From assembly GCA_964413425.1 (NCBI GenBank), contig CAYPST010000097.1, forward strand, positions 1 through 15,713: DNA of 15,713 nt. Direction: 5' to 3'. Positions within the stretch are counted from its first letter, which is position 1; each line of letters opens with the position of its first letter. The notes beneath the pieces were generated by a model, which ran no database searches, was not told where the DNA came from, and saw nothing but the letters and a program-made list of their open reading frames with translations. Positions 1 through 6,500 of this stretch are shown in pieces. The translations under genes were made by a program, and so were the position numbers. The DNA is from DATFLS01 sp964413425. Lineage in GTDB: Bacteria; Fidelibacterota; JAANXI01.

Positions 1-1
1 A

Positions 2-52
2 GCGGTCGTCACCGCCCTGAAACAACATCTTATCTCCCTGTCGGATGTCTGA
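2..52 (+). CDS. 3' end of an unknown gene (partial)
   Basis: The second reading frame runs from the window edge to TGA at 50-52 and gives AVVTALKQHLISLSDV. Codon choice (GTC, ACC, CTG, GCC) resembles the real genes of this window. The other two plus frames read less gene-like, one of them stopping after only five codons. The fragment is too short to identify. It may simply be chance open frame; the bases left of the window would settle it. Confidence 0.3.
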   Translation, partial: AVVTALKQHLISLSDV

Positions 53-243
53 ATAGAGCTGAAAGGTGCGGCTTTACGAAACCTTCTGCTTCCAGGTGAT
101 AACCCGGTGAGAGCGTAAAGTCCGGTTTTTATGCCTCCCTGTACACATACACATTCTACATACCCTCCATTCCGGCAGCCGTCGGCGAAAAAGCCGTGAA
201 ACCCTGGCCGGTTCACACCGCTACACCAGGATCTTAATTGAGG
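53..243. other. Intergenic stretch, no gene seen
   Basis: No frame here looks coding on either strand. A weak hairpin is possible: AACCCGG near 105-111 can pair with CCGGTT near 125-131 with one bulged base, followed by several Ts. This could terminate the gene that ends at 52, but the loop is long and the call is weak. Confidence 0.3.
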
Positions 244-379
244 GGCGCCTCTGTCCCGGAGGGATCCTCCAAAGTCCCAGAGGGACCCGTTGGGGGAGTC
301 CTTTCCTAAAGGGATGCTCCGAAGGAGTCTCTTCGAGGCCTTCGGCATGAACCGTTGGGGCGATCTTTGAACCGAAGGC
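244..379. repeat. Cluster of short GC-rich hairpin repeats
   Basis: Four small perfect hairpins follow each other with 3-nt loops: TCCC/GGGA (254-264), GTCCC/GGGAC (274-286), CCTTT/AAAGG (300-312) and CTCC/GGAG (317-327). The third is nested in outer arms GGAG (295-298) and CTCC (317-320). A longer inverted repeat, GCCTTCGG (338-345) with CCGAAGGC (372-379), follows. Similar GTCCC-NNN-GGGAC units occur as dispersed intergenic repeats in several bacterial lineages (general knowledge). They lie directly downstream of the minus-strand DUF488 gene, so they may also act as a transcription boundary. The short open frame across them looks like repeat translation rather than a protein. Confidence 0.55.
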
Positions 380-407
380 TCTCCTTGGGATCGTTTTCTC
401 AACAAAC

Positions 408-752
408 TCAATCACTCAAGAGATATTCCTTCAAAGCTACGGCATTGTTGTGTTGGGTGTCTTTGGCCGCGTAGATCAGGGTCAGATTCCCTTGTTCTCT
501 TTTCTTCCGGAGAAAGGTGATGGCCCCTTCTTTCTCCTTCAGTTCCTGCCGGTACCGGCGACGGAATTCCTCCCATTTGTCAGGATCATGGCCGAACCAG
601 CGACGCAGTTCATCGCTGGGTGCAACCTCCTTCAACCAGTGGTCGATGGCTGCCTCTTGCTTGCTTACACCACGCGGCCAGAGGCGATCCACCAATACCC
701 GGCAGCCATCATCCGGTGCCGGCGGATCATAGGCCCGCTTGAGTTTAACCAT
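408..752 (-). CDS. DUF488 (YeaO-like) family protein
   Basis: This 114-residue protein matches the DUF488/YeaO family in length and in its signature: KRAYDPP near the N terminus, then GCRVLVDRLWPRG (about 17-29), HWLKEVAPS (about 38-46), LRRWFGHDPDKW (about 49-60) and a late TLIYAAKDTQHNNA (about 91-104). The family is small and cytosolic and its biochemical role is not established, so none is claimed. Start is the ATG at 750-752. No good Shine-Dalgarno is visible before it, but the N terminus fits the family. It stands alone on the minus strand, between the hairpin repeats and the porin gene. Assignment to the family is firm; function is open. Confidence 0.9.
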   Translation of the reverse strand: MVKLKRAYDPPAPDDGCRVLVDRLWPRGVSKQEAAIDHWLKEVAPSDELRRWFGHDPDKWEEFRRRYRQELKEKEGAITFLRKKREQGNLTLIYAAKDTQHNNAVALKEYLLSD

Positions 753-1064
753 GAAGGTTTCTGTCGCTGGATGTAGCCGGGAGGCTTCTTTCCTTTAGTT
801 CCAACGACATCACCCTCGTCATGCAACACCTCCAGTGTGTCGAGTGTCCTTGCTATCGGGTCATTTGATTGTCTTTCCGGGGTCCAATCTCATATATGGA
901 TTCTGCCTCGAATCTCTGGCCATAATATATTCAGACTAATTAGTCCTACATTTCATGGATAAAATTGAAAAATGTCATGTGGGAGTAAAGAAAAATATAC
1001 TCCGGTATCACTGAACGTTTCTGAGAAGATTGCCGGTCAGTCGGATGAGACCCTTCAGAAGGGC
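753..1064. other. Intergenic region upstream of the DUF488 gene, with a palindrome
   Basis: About 310 bp between the DUF488 start and the porin stop, both on the minus strand, so it should hold the DUF488 promoter and the porin 3' end. It contains a perfect 12-bp palindrome GACTAATTAGTC at 934-945 in an AT-rich stretch. A short hairpin CCCTT-CAG-AAGGG (1051-1063) with outer GAG/CTC overlaps the porin stop but has no T-tract. No coding frame is convincing. Confidence 0.4.
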
Positions 1065-2162
1065 TCAGAAAACAACCTGCATCTGGACCTGCAACAGATT
1101 AGCCATCTGAGGATCCGCCCGATTATTTCGAAACGCATAATTGATCGACAGGCGGGTATGGTCGATAAAATAATAATTGAATCCCGCCGTCAGTATCGAA
1201 AGGCGGTCACCTCCAGCCTCCGTTCCCGGGGTATAGTATTCATACCGGGCAATTGGTTCCCAGTGATCAGAAAGTGCATATCCGCTCAACAGGTAGCCTC
1301 CGGCGGAAGTTCGAGTCTCACCCGGAGACTGCTCCTCTTCTCTGATGATGTATTCTCCTCTGACAAACAAGGGTTCCAGCCTGTAGCTGATATCAACTCC
1401 GGCCCGGGTTCTTCGGGCAGTGTCATCGGTCCCCCATTCCGGCTGAAATCGTCCGAAATGCCCCGATATCCCCAGTTCCAGAGTGTTCCAAAGCCGGAAC
1501 CCGACCCGACCGAGTATCTCCTTGGGATCCATCTGTGCGGGTCGGTTGGCCCCTGTTCCGTTCACCAGTGCCAGCGCATATCGTAGCAGGGATCGGCTGC
1601 CGCTGATTTGCAGGCCGACATCTCTGAACATGGTGAATGGATTCAGCCGTCGGATGGCCGTACTACGCTCAATGGCGGGATTGAATGGAATGGGTTCCGG
1701 GCCCTCCAGACCGAAGGGGAGCAAAAACTGGCCGGCGCGGACTTGAAACAGTGGATGGACATCAAAGTCGACGAACGCATTGACTAACCGGGGCGTATTG
1801 TTTGGGGGTTCAACCGTGCCGGCTACAAAGTTCACTCTGAGACGGTCTGTGATCTTTCCTGCAATCCCGAGTCGTGCCCGGTGGATGGCAAACCGGACGG
1901 GCGATCCGGGAGTTCGATCGGCGATGAACTGCTGCTGGAGAAATCCGGCAACAGAATACGCGGGAAGTGACTCCTCTCCGGATTGTACAGAAGTCTGTCC
2001 TTGAGCAGGCGTGGTTCCTGCGACAAAGATCAAAAGTACAATAAGCATATTCCGAACCAACGTCTGCGTTTGAGACCAGCTAGCCGACCTCGCTGAACAG
2101 TACAGACCTGTCTTTGCTGATGGATTTCTACAAATGTTTTTAAACCGGGACAGTCTGTTCAT
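1065..2162 (-). CDS. Phosphate-selective-porin (OprO/OprP)-type outer-membrane protein
   Basis: Predicted beta-barrel channel of the outer membrane, 365 residues from the start chosen here. After a basic N-terminal stretch there is a hydrophobic segment (about 39-54, MLIVLLIFVAG) ending in TPAQGQ, a plausible signal peptide. The mature part has alternating aromatic/polar strands, the OprP-like run FAIHRARLGIAGKITDRL, then a 'QFLLPFGLE' segment, and ends in Phe (QMQVVF), the usual barrel-assembly signal. I chose ATG 2160-2162 because GGAG lies 7 nt upstream; the longer frame back to 2246 has no such site. ATG 2048 is an alternative that gives a more ordinary signal peptide. The substrate cannot be read from sequence. 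It is divergent from the desulfurase gene, so phosphate, sulfate or another oxyanion are all possible. Confidence 0.8.
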   Translation of the reverse strand: MNRLSRFKNICRNPSAKTGLYCSARSASWSQTQTLVRNMLIVLLIFVAGTTPAQGQTSVQSGEESLPAYSVAGFLQQQFIADRTPGSPVRFAIHRARLGIAGKITDRLRVNFVAGTVEPPNNTPRLVNAFVDFDVHPLFQVRAGQFLLPFGLEGPEPIPFNPAIERSTAIRRLNPFTMFRDVGLQISGSRSLLRYALALVNGTGANRPAQMDPKEILGRVGFRLWNTLELGISGHFGRFQPEWGTDDTARRTRAGVDISYRLEPLFVRGEYIIREEEQSPGETRTSAGGYLLSGYALSDHWEPIARYEYYTPGTEAGGDRLSILTAGFNYYFIDHTRLSINYAFRNNRADPQMANLLQVQMQVVF

Positions 2163-2537
2163 TATGATACTCCATACTCCAGGTGAACGGTTGCTATGTT
2201 TTTGTGATATTTTGTTTTGCGGGCAATCACAGTACCCTATGAACACAATTGATCCTCATAATGTCCTCTTTAATGAGAGCATATGTTATAAAAATATATT
2301 TTATTATTCAATTGATTTTTTGATTATTCTGATTCAAACTCACCAGCCATATCTATTTTTTGGCACGCTCAGGCTCTATTCCCATGGTGAGCAAAAGGAT
2401 ACCATGAAGCCGGGAAAAGTTTCTGCTGTCCACACAGAATAAACAGGTTACATTATAGTTCATGAATCGGTACTACCCATAAATATCTACCGGCACCGTA
2501 ATTTTGCGGATCCGGCGGCAGAAGAAACGAGCTGACC
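2163..2537. promoter_or_regulatory. Divergent intergenic region between porin and desulfurase genes
   Basis: This 375-bp spacer should carry the promoters of both divergent genes. It is clearly more AT-rich than its neighbours, especially 2281-2340. A perfect palindrome AAAATATATTTT lies at 2291-2302, and a small inverted repeat CTCT/AGAG at 2266-2279. No -35/-10 pair stands out enough to call. A frame running through part of it has no homology I recognise and poor codon character. The Shine-Dalgarno before the desulfurase ATG is weak (GAG about 8 nt upstream). Confidence 0.45.
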
Positions 2538-3695
2538 ATGACAGAAGCGACAAACCGACCCGTCTACCTGGACTATAATGCCACCACGCCTCACGATCCG
2601 GAGGTCGTTGCGGCCATGCGCCCTTACCTGGACACCCATTTCGGCAACCCGTCCAGTTCCCACTGGTATGGAAAACAAACTAGATCTGCGGTGGAGCACG
2701 CCCGGCAACAGGTGGCATCATTGCTGAATTGTCGACCGGACGAGGTGGTGTTCACCAGCGGCGGCACGGAATCCAATAATTACGCCATCAGAGGCGTCGC
2801 TTTTCACCGGAAGGACCGGGGAAATCACCTGATCACCAGCCAGGTTGAACACCCTGCTGTGATTGAGGTATGTAAGTTTCTTGAACGCAACGGATTTGAG
2901 ATCACTTATCTCCCGGTAGATGAATATGGCCAGGTGCAGGTGTCCGATGTGGAGCAAGCCATTACTTCCCGCACCATCCTCATCACTATTATGCATGCCA
3001 ATAATGAAGTCGGGACCATCCAGCCCATTGAGGGAATCGCCAAAATAGCTCGAGAGCAGGAAATCCTTCTGCATACGGATGCCGCCCAGTCCGTGGGGAA
3101 AATCTCCACGGATGTGCAGGAGCTCGGGGTTGACCTGTTCTCCGTTGCCGGGCACAAAGTGTACGCCCCGAAGGGAGTCGGCGCTTTATATGTGCGGAAG
3201 GGCGTTCAGGTATCACCGCTGATGCAGGGAGCCGGTCAGGAAGGCGGCCGGCGACCGGGGACCGAAAATGTCCTGGAAATCGTCGGACTGGGCAAGGCCT
3301 GCGAAGTTGCCCGGCGAGACCTGGAGAAAAACCGCCAGCACATGCAAGCCATGCGAAACCAATTAGAAGCAGGATTGCGAAAGTATATCGCGGATATCAG
3401 AGTGAACGGGCATCCGGTACAACGGTTGCCGAACACCTTAAGTGTCAGCGTTCCGCATACAGAAGCCGACCATCTGCTTGCCAGCCTTGAGGATCGGGTG
3501 GCTGCCTCCCCCGGGGCGGCATGCCATACGGGCCAAGTAGATCTCTCATCGGTTCTGCAGGCAATGCACGTCCCTCCGGACCTGGGCAAGGGAACTCTCC
3601 GACTGTCGATCGGAAAAATGACCACCGAATCCGAAATAACCTCTGCAATCGAAAGTATTGCAGAAGCAGTGACTCAGGCGAGAAACAGAAACTAA
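2538..3695 (+). CDS. NifS/IscS-class cysteine desulfurase with selenocysteine-lyase-like loop
   Basis: PLP enzyme, 385 residues, expected to remove sulfur (or selenium) from cysteine (or selenocysteine) and pass it on as a persulfide. Visible motifs: YLDYNATTP (10-18), SGGTESNN (74-81), VEHPAV (103-108), HTDAAQS (179-185), the PLP-binding GHK with Lys207, and RPGTEN (239-244). The catalytic loop reads ASPGAACHTG with Cys329, followed by TLRLSIGKMTTE. Usual class I desulfurases have SGSAC(T/S)S here. The GAACH form and the following 'LRLS-G--TT--E' match, from memory, animal selenocysteine lyase (SCLY). It lies near sufE and two rhodanese genes, so sulfur donation is the simplest role. The next plus-strand gene starts 225 bp later. 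Cysteine desulfurase family is firm; substrate preference is open. Confidence 0.93.
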   Translation: MTEATNRPVYLDYNATTPHDPEVVAAMRPYLDTHFGNPSSSHWYGKQTRSAVEHARQQVASLLNCRPDEVVFTSGGTESNNYAIRGVAFHRKDRGNHLITSQVEHPAVIEVCKFLERNGFEITYLPVDEYGQVQVSDVEQAITSRTILITIMHANNEVGTIQPIEGIAKIAREQEILLHTDAAQSVGKISTDVQELGVDLFSVAGHKVYAPKGVGALYVRKGVQVSPLMQGAGQEGGRRPGTENVLEIVGLGKACEVARRDLEKNRQHMQAMRNQLEAGLRKYIADIRVNGHPVQRLPNTLSVSVPHTEADHLLASLEDRVAASPGAACHTGQVDLSSVLQAMHVPPDLGKGTLRLSIGKMTTESEITSAIESIAEAVTQARNRN

Positions 3696-3874
3696 TGCCT
3701 TCATTTTTCCCAATGATCGGTATTCACACATTCAAACAGCCTGCAGTGAGGTATGATAGTTGGTGGTCCGGCCGGCCGAATATCGACCAGATGGAAGGTT
3801 GGGGTGTGCAGTGTCCCGGGCAAGGAGAGACGCTTGCCTTCCCTGTCGGGTTGTTGATCCTGTCTCACTGTGAT

Positions 3875-3901
3875 ATATTAATAATGTTCAAGATATTAAT
3901 A
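3875..3901 (+). promoter_or_regulatory. Direct repeat upstream of the ArsR-rhodanese gene (candidate operator)
   Basis: ATATTAATA occurs at 3875-3883 and again at 3893-3901, exactly 18 bp apart, ending 19 bp before the ATG at 3921. Each copy contains the self-complementary ATTAAT. ArsR-family proteins often bind AT-rich repeats overlapping their own promoter, so autoregulation is a reasonable inference. The same bases could instead be an AT-rich promoter element. Confidence 0.4.
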
Positions 3902-3920
3902 GAATACTGGATAGCATAGT

Positions 3921-4616
3921 ATGGGAACAGAAAACCGACAGTTTAAGGATGCCATTTACGACCAGTTCGCCCGCATCGGCAAGGCGTTGTCCAGTCCCAA
4001 ACGGCTGGAACTACTGGATTTGCTCTGCCAGGGACCAAAAAAAGTGGAGACCCTGGCCCGGGAATCCCAGATGTCGATCGCCAACACCTCGCGCCATCTG
4101 CAGTTACTGCTTGGATCACGACTGGTAACCAACCAGAAGGATGGGGTGAGTGTGTATTACAAATTGGCTGATGACGCCGTGTGCGACTTTATCCTGGCCT
4201 TCCGGCATCTGGCAGAACAGCGGCTGGCCGAGGTGGAATCGATCACCCGGCAGTTTCTGGAACAGAAGGGCCAGTTTGAACCGGTCGATCAGGATCAGCT
4301 GCTTGCCAGAGTGCAGCAGGGAGAAGTCACCGTGCTGGATGTTCGCCCAGAGGATGAATACCGCACCGGACATTTGCCGGGTGCCCTCTCCGTGCCGCTG
4401 CCTGACCTGAAATCCCGGCTGAAGGACCTTCCCAGGGATCAGGAGATCGTCGCCTACTGTCGTGGACCGTACTGCGTCCTGGCAGTGGAGGCCGTGAATC
4501 TCCTGCGGAAGGAGGGTTTTCAAGCCATCCGCCTGGAAGAAGGAGTCCCCGACTGGAAAGCCCGGGGACTGAGTCTTGAGGCTGATAATACCGGCGGGCA
4601 GAGTAACGATTCCTGA
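3921..4616 (+). CDS. ArsR-family regulator fused to a rhodanese domain
   Basis: Two-domain protein of 231 residues. Residues about 10-95 are an ArsR-type winged helix: KALSSPKRLELLDLL, then the recognition-helix region SIANTSRHLQLL (52-63) and the wing DGVSVYYKL (74-82). A linker helix leads to a rhodanese domain (about 120-216) with VTVLDVRPEDEYRTGHLPGA and the catalytic loop CRGPYC, Cys180 to Cys185. Such fusions are a known family and are thought to couple DNA binding to sulfane-sulfur or metalloid chemistry. The ArsR part has Cys36 and Cys88. By my alignment these do not fall at the positions of the persulfide-sensing pair of SqrR/BigR, so sensing may rest on the rhodanese Cys. Likely regulates sulfur genes around it; targets are inferred. 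Confidence 0.92.
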   Translation: MGTENRQFKDAIYDQFARIGKALSSPKRLELLDLLCQGPKKVETLARESQMSIANTSRHLQLLLGSRLVTNQKDGVSVYYKLADDAVCDFILAFRHLAEQRLAEVESITRQFLEQKGQFEPVDQDQLLARVQQGEVTVLDVRPEDEYRTGHLPGALSVPLPDLKSRLKDLPRDQEIVAYCRGPYCVLAVEAVNLLRKEGFQAIRLEEGVPDWKARGLSLEADNTGGQSNDS

Positions 4617-4823
4617 ACGAAGCACAGATCAACCGGATTCCGAAATGTGGATTCAGACGTGCGTTTCCGGTTCTTCGGAAGGCCGAACCGCCTACCGACA
4701 GTGATTGTGGTTCAACGATCGTGTTCACCGGGATAATGCCCGGCATTTCACCGTCCAGACTTCACCCCATGATTTCAAACAGAAATTTGGTCCGCACAAC
4801 TCTGGGGAAAAGCACCTCCCATC
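4617..4823. other. Intergenic region after the ArsR-rhodanese gene
   Basis: About 200 bp with no convincing gene. A short hairpin TTCCG/CGGAA (around 4665-4680) lacks a T-tract. The overlapping inverted repeat CGGTTC...GAACCG just after it could also fold. Open frames on both strands here show no recognisable family. Confidence 0.35.
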
Positions 4824-4826
4824 TTA

Positions 4827-4949
4827 CCGAGTCCGATCTCGTGCCGCTGTTCCCGGGTGGACCCAAGGTATCTCCGCCAGAATACCAATATTGCCACCCA
4901 CGATGAGTGAAATTCCCGCGCTACCGGCAGTCAGTGTAATAAAGGCATT
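4827..4949 (-). pseudogene. Possible membrane-permease fragment (remnant)
   Basis: On the minus strand a 41-codon open stretch begins right at the end of the thioredoxin-like remnant and reads NAFITLTAGSAG followed by a hydrophobic, Gly-rich run (ISLIVGGNIGILAEIPWV) before turning into unremarkable residues and a stop. The pattern resembles the middle of TauE/SafE-type exporters, for example the AGAVFTLANSLSG region of the intact exporter at 5441. ArsR, small thioredoxin and permease genes are often neighbours, which supports a remnant. The match is short and from memory; chance is possible. Confidence 0.25.
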
Positions 4950-5055
4950 ACTGATTCCCCCCTTTTAACCACACCAGGAGGTGCCTGTCTCCGGGAATAA
5001 CTCCCGAGCTTTTCACCTCTCCGTCAATGACCAGCCCCGGAGTCATCACAAATAA
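4948..5055 (-). pseudogene. C-terminal remnant of a small thioredoxin-like (redox-active disulfide) protein
   Basis: In a frame shifted by one from the short arsR gene, the minus strand reads FVMTPGLVIDGEVKSSG followed by VIPGDRHLLVWLKGGNQ and TAA (4948-4950). This is the usual C-terminal part of the small MTH895/thioredoxin_3 proteins: the cis-Pro 'TPGLVIDG' strand, the VKSSG strand and the final helix after a Pro. The CxxC half is missing; further upstream the frame runs into TGA. The 3' end of arsR overlaps this piece in another frame. The reading is that a deletion removed the arsR 3' end and the trx 5' half. The match rests on about 30 residues. Confidence 0.5.
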
Positions 5056-5299
5056 TCCCGAGCAGGAGCACACCGCCAGAATGGTCCCGGAGCCGGTAAT
5101 TCACCCATTTCCCCTCTTTCTCGTCAATGATGAATCCTGCCTCTCTCAGAAGAGACAGATGCTTTGAGACTGTGGAAGTCGCCAGGTTCAGGATCTCGGT
5201 GATCTCGCAAACACAGAACGGCTTGACTTGCAGCATTTTGAGAATCCGCACCCGGTTGGCATCCGAAAGGGCTTTGAATGTCTGGATGATTTGTCGCAT
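5024..5299 (-). CDS. Short ArsR-family repressor, probably C-terminally altered
   Basis: A 91-residue ArsR/SmtB winged-helix protein: TFKALSDANRVRILKML (7-23), the CVCEI motif with Cys29 and Cys31 that is common in metalloid-responsive ArsR types, recognition helix ATSTVSKHLSLL (40-51) and wing KEGKWVNYRL (61-70). After about residue 75 the sequence becomes GVLLLGIICDDSGAGH, unlike the dimerisation helix normally found; typical relatives are about 110-120 residues. The region just beyond encodes the tail of a thioredoxin-like protein in another frame, so the gene end may be newly created by deletion. It is divergent from the TauE/SafE gene, with two inverted repeats between them, so it may control that exporter if still functional. 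Confidence 0.85.
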   Translation of the reverse strand: MRQIIQTFKALSDANRVRILKMLQVKPFCVCEITEILNLATSTVSKHLSLLREAGFIIDEKEGKWVNYRLRDHSGGVLLLGIICDDSGAGH

Positions 5300-5300
5300 A

Positions 5301-5324
5301 TTTTCAATCCATATTATTTGAAAA
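5301..5324. promoter_or_regulatory. Inverted repeat next to the arsR start (candidate operator)
   Basis: TTTTCAA (5301-5307) and TTGAAAA (5318-5324) form a perfect 7-bp inverted repeat with a 10-bp spacer. It begins one base upstream of the arsR ATG (5297-5299). Symmetric AT-rich sites in this position are typical ArsR-family operators, so autorepression and control of the divergent exporter are likely inferences. Confidence 0.5.
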
Positions 5325-5330
5325 TCTTAT

Positions 5331-5350
5331 ATTTCGATATTTGGCGAAAT
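5331..5350. promoter_or_regulatory. Second inverted repeat in the arsR/tauE divergent promoter
   Basis: ATTTCG (5331-5336) and CGAAAT (5345-5350) are a perfect 6-bp inverted repeat with an 8-bp spacer. It lies 6 bp from the first one, about 90 bp before the TauE/SafE ATG. The two may be a double operator, or one of them may serve another regulator such as the ArsR-rhodanese protein. Confidence 0.4.
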
Positions 5351-5440
5351 GATAAATAACTAATCTCTGGATGCCAAGAACAAAATTTCAACGATCTCAG
5401 AGCAACGTGACCTTACACTCGATCCGGTAAAGCCCAAAAG

Positions 5441-6217
5441 ATGGATTCTCTTCTCCTGAATCAATATCTGCTGGCAGGGCTATTCTTCTGTATAACCCTG
5501 GTATATTCCACAGTTGGCCTTGGTGGGGGTTCCGCGTATACAGCCCTGTTGACCATTGCCGGAGTGAGTTATACCGATATCCCCACCATTTCCCTGTTTC
5601 TCAATATACTCGTCACTTCAATCACCAGTATTTCGTTCTTCAAAGGTGGTCACGGACGAACCGGGTTGATCCTGCCGGTGCTGCTGACCTCCGTTCCGGG
5701 AGCATTTTTAGGAGGTATGCTGGATATTTCTGCCAGACTGTTCGAATGGATACTGCTGATGTCCCTCATTCTGGTGGCAGCAAGAATATATATTTTCCCG
5801 GGAAATGGTTCAGGGACGAAGCCGGGTCCAATACAAACACTCGTCCTTTCCCTTTCCATTGGACTGATTTTTGGCCTGCTGTCAGGAATTGTGGGCATCG
5901 GCGGTGGGATATATCTTATCCCGCTGATTCGCATATTCAACCTGGGCACCATCAAAGAAGCCTCTGCGGCAGGTGCGGTATTCACCCTGGCAAATTCTCT
6001 GAGCGGATTCACTTCCCGGGTCCATTTTCATGGGTTGTCAATACTATCTATCATTCCGTTGGTTGTCGCGGTGATCGCCGGCGGATTCCTCGGCGCGTAT
6101 GCCGGAGCGTTCAGGTTTTCTGCCGCCAAAATTCAAAAGATCCTTGGAATTATTATCCTGCTTGCGGCTATTGTTCTCATGGTTCGTATACTGAATGGAA
6201 CTTCCTTCATCATTTAG
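5441..6217 (+). CDS. TauE/SafE-family sulfite or sulfonate exporter
   Basis: Inner-membrane transporter of 258 residues with about eight hydrophobic segments arranged as two similar halves. Each half begins with the family's Gly-rich motif: VGLGGGSAYTALL (about 26-38) and VGIGGGIYLIPL (about 151-162). TauE/SafE proteins export sulfite, sulfoacetate and related small anions in characterised members. Start is ATG 5441; the Shine-Dalgarno is weak (GGTAA about 9 nt upstream). It is divergent from the short arsR and shares its operator region, and is followed by sufE. In this sulfur-reduction context export of excess sulfite or a sulfur by-product is the natural inference. The exact substrate cannot be read from sequence. 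Confidence 0.88.
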   Translation: MDSLLLNQYLLAGLFFCITLVYSTVGLGGGSAYTALLTIAGVSYTDIPTISLFLNILVTSITSISFFKGGHGRTGLILPVLLTSVPGAFLGGMLDISARLFEWILLMSLILVAARIYIFPGNGSGTKPGPIQTLVLSLSIGLIFGLLSGIVGIGGGIYLIPLIRIFNLGTIKEASAAGAVFTLANSLSGFTSRVHFHGLSILSIIPLVVAVIAGGFLGAYAGAFRFSAAKIQKILGIIILLAAIVLMVRILNGTSFII

Positions 6218-6500
6218 TATCGGGATGTTCTCGTTGCTTGCATTTTCTCTCAAATCACCGATGTGCTGGCTATGTGTCGAGATATTCCGATGGACGAAAT
6301 ATCTCCGTTTCCCCTGGTTACTCCGAAAATTCATAAACTCCTCCCTGCATTTTTTCGGATATAGGGAAAAATGTTCGTGCTTCTTTGGTTCGGTACGGAA
6401 CTAAAGACTATCACCCTGAAGCCCGCATGTTGTATCTCCGAGCGTTTTCGCTTACTTTTTATTATACTATCAAGAAGAATGGAACTATCATTCTTGTATT
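6218..6500. other. Spacer between exporter and sufE
   Basis: No gene is visible in these 283 bp. It holds the inverted repeat at 6279-6305 and, near its end, TATACT at 6463-6468 in an AT-rich run, which could be a -10 box for sufE. No matching -35 stands out. The spacing argues that sufE has its own promoter instead of being cotranscribed closely with the exporter. Confidence 0.35.
6279..6305. promoter_or_regulatory. Perfect 8-bp inverted repeat downstream of the exporter gene
   Basis: GAGATATT (6279-6286) pairs with AATATCTC (6298-6305) across an 11-nt loop. On the minus strand it contains ATATTTCG, which also occurs in the arsR/tauE operator region at 5329-5336. It may be an operator for sufE or a weak terminator; there is no clear T-tract. 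Confidence 0.3.

Noticed and set aside
221..415. 64-codon minus-strand frame across the hairpin cluster
   Set aside because: Translation of short repeats (PPGQRRPS, PSEHPFRKG); no family and no ribosome-binding site.
972..1586. 204-codon plus-strand frame over the porin 3' end
   Set aside because: Mostly antisense to the porin, Ser/Arg/Pro-rich like a shadow frame, no Shine-Dalgarno.
3921..4616. ArsR-rhodanese cysteines as an SqrR/BigR-type persulfide-sensing pair
   Set aside because: When aligned on the G-x-K-x-V segment, Cys36 falls three residues from the SqrR position, and Cys88 is not at the C-terminal helix position.
4705..4968. 87-codon plus-strand frame
   Set aside because: No family features; its hydrophobic end is the complement of the possible minus-strand permease remnant.
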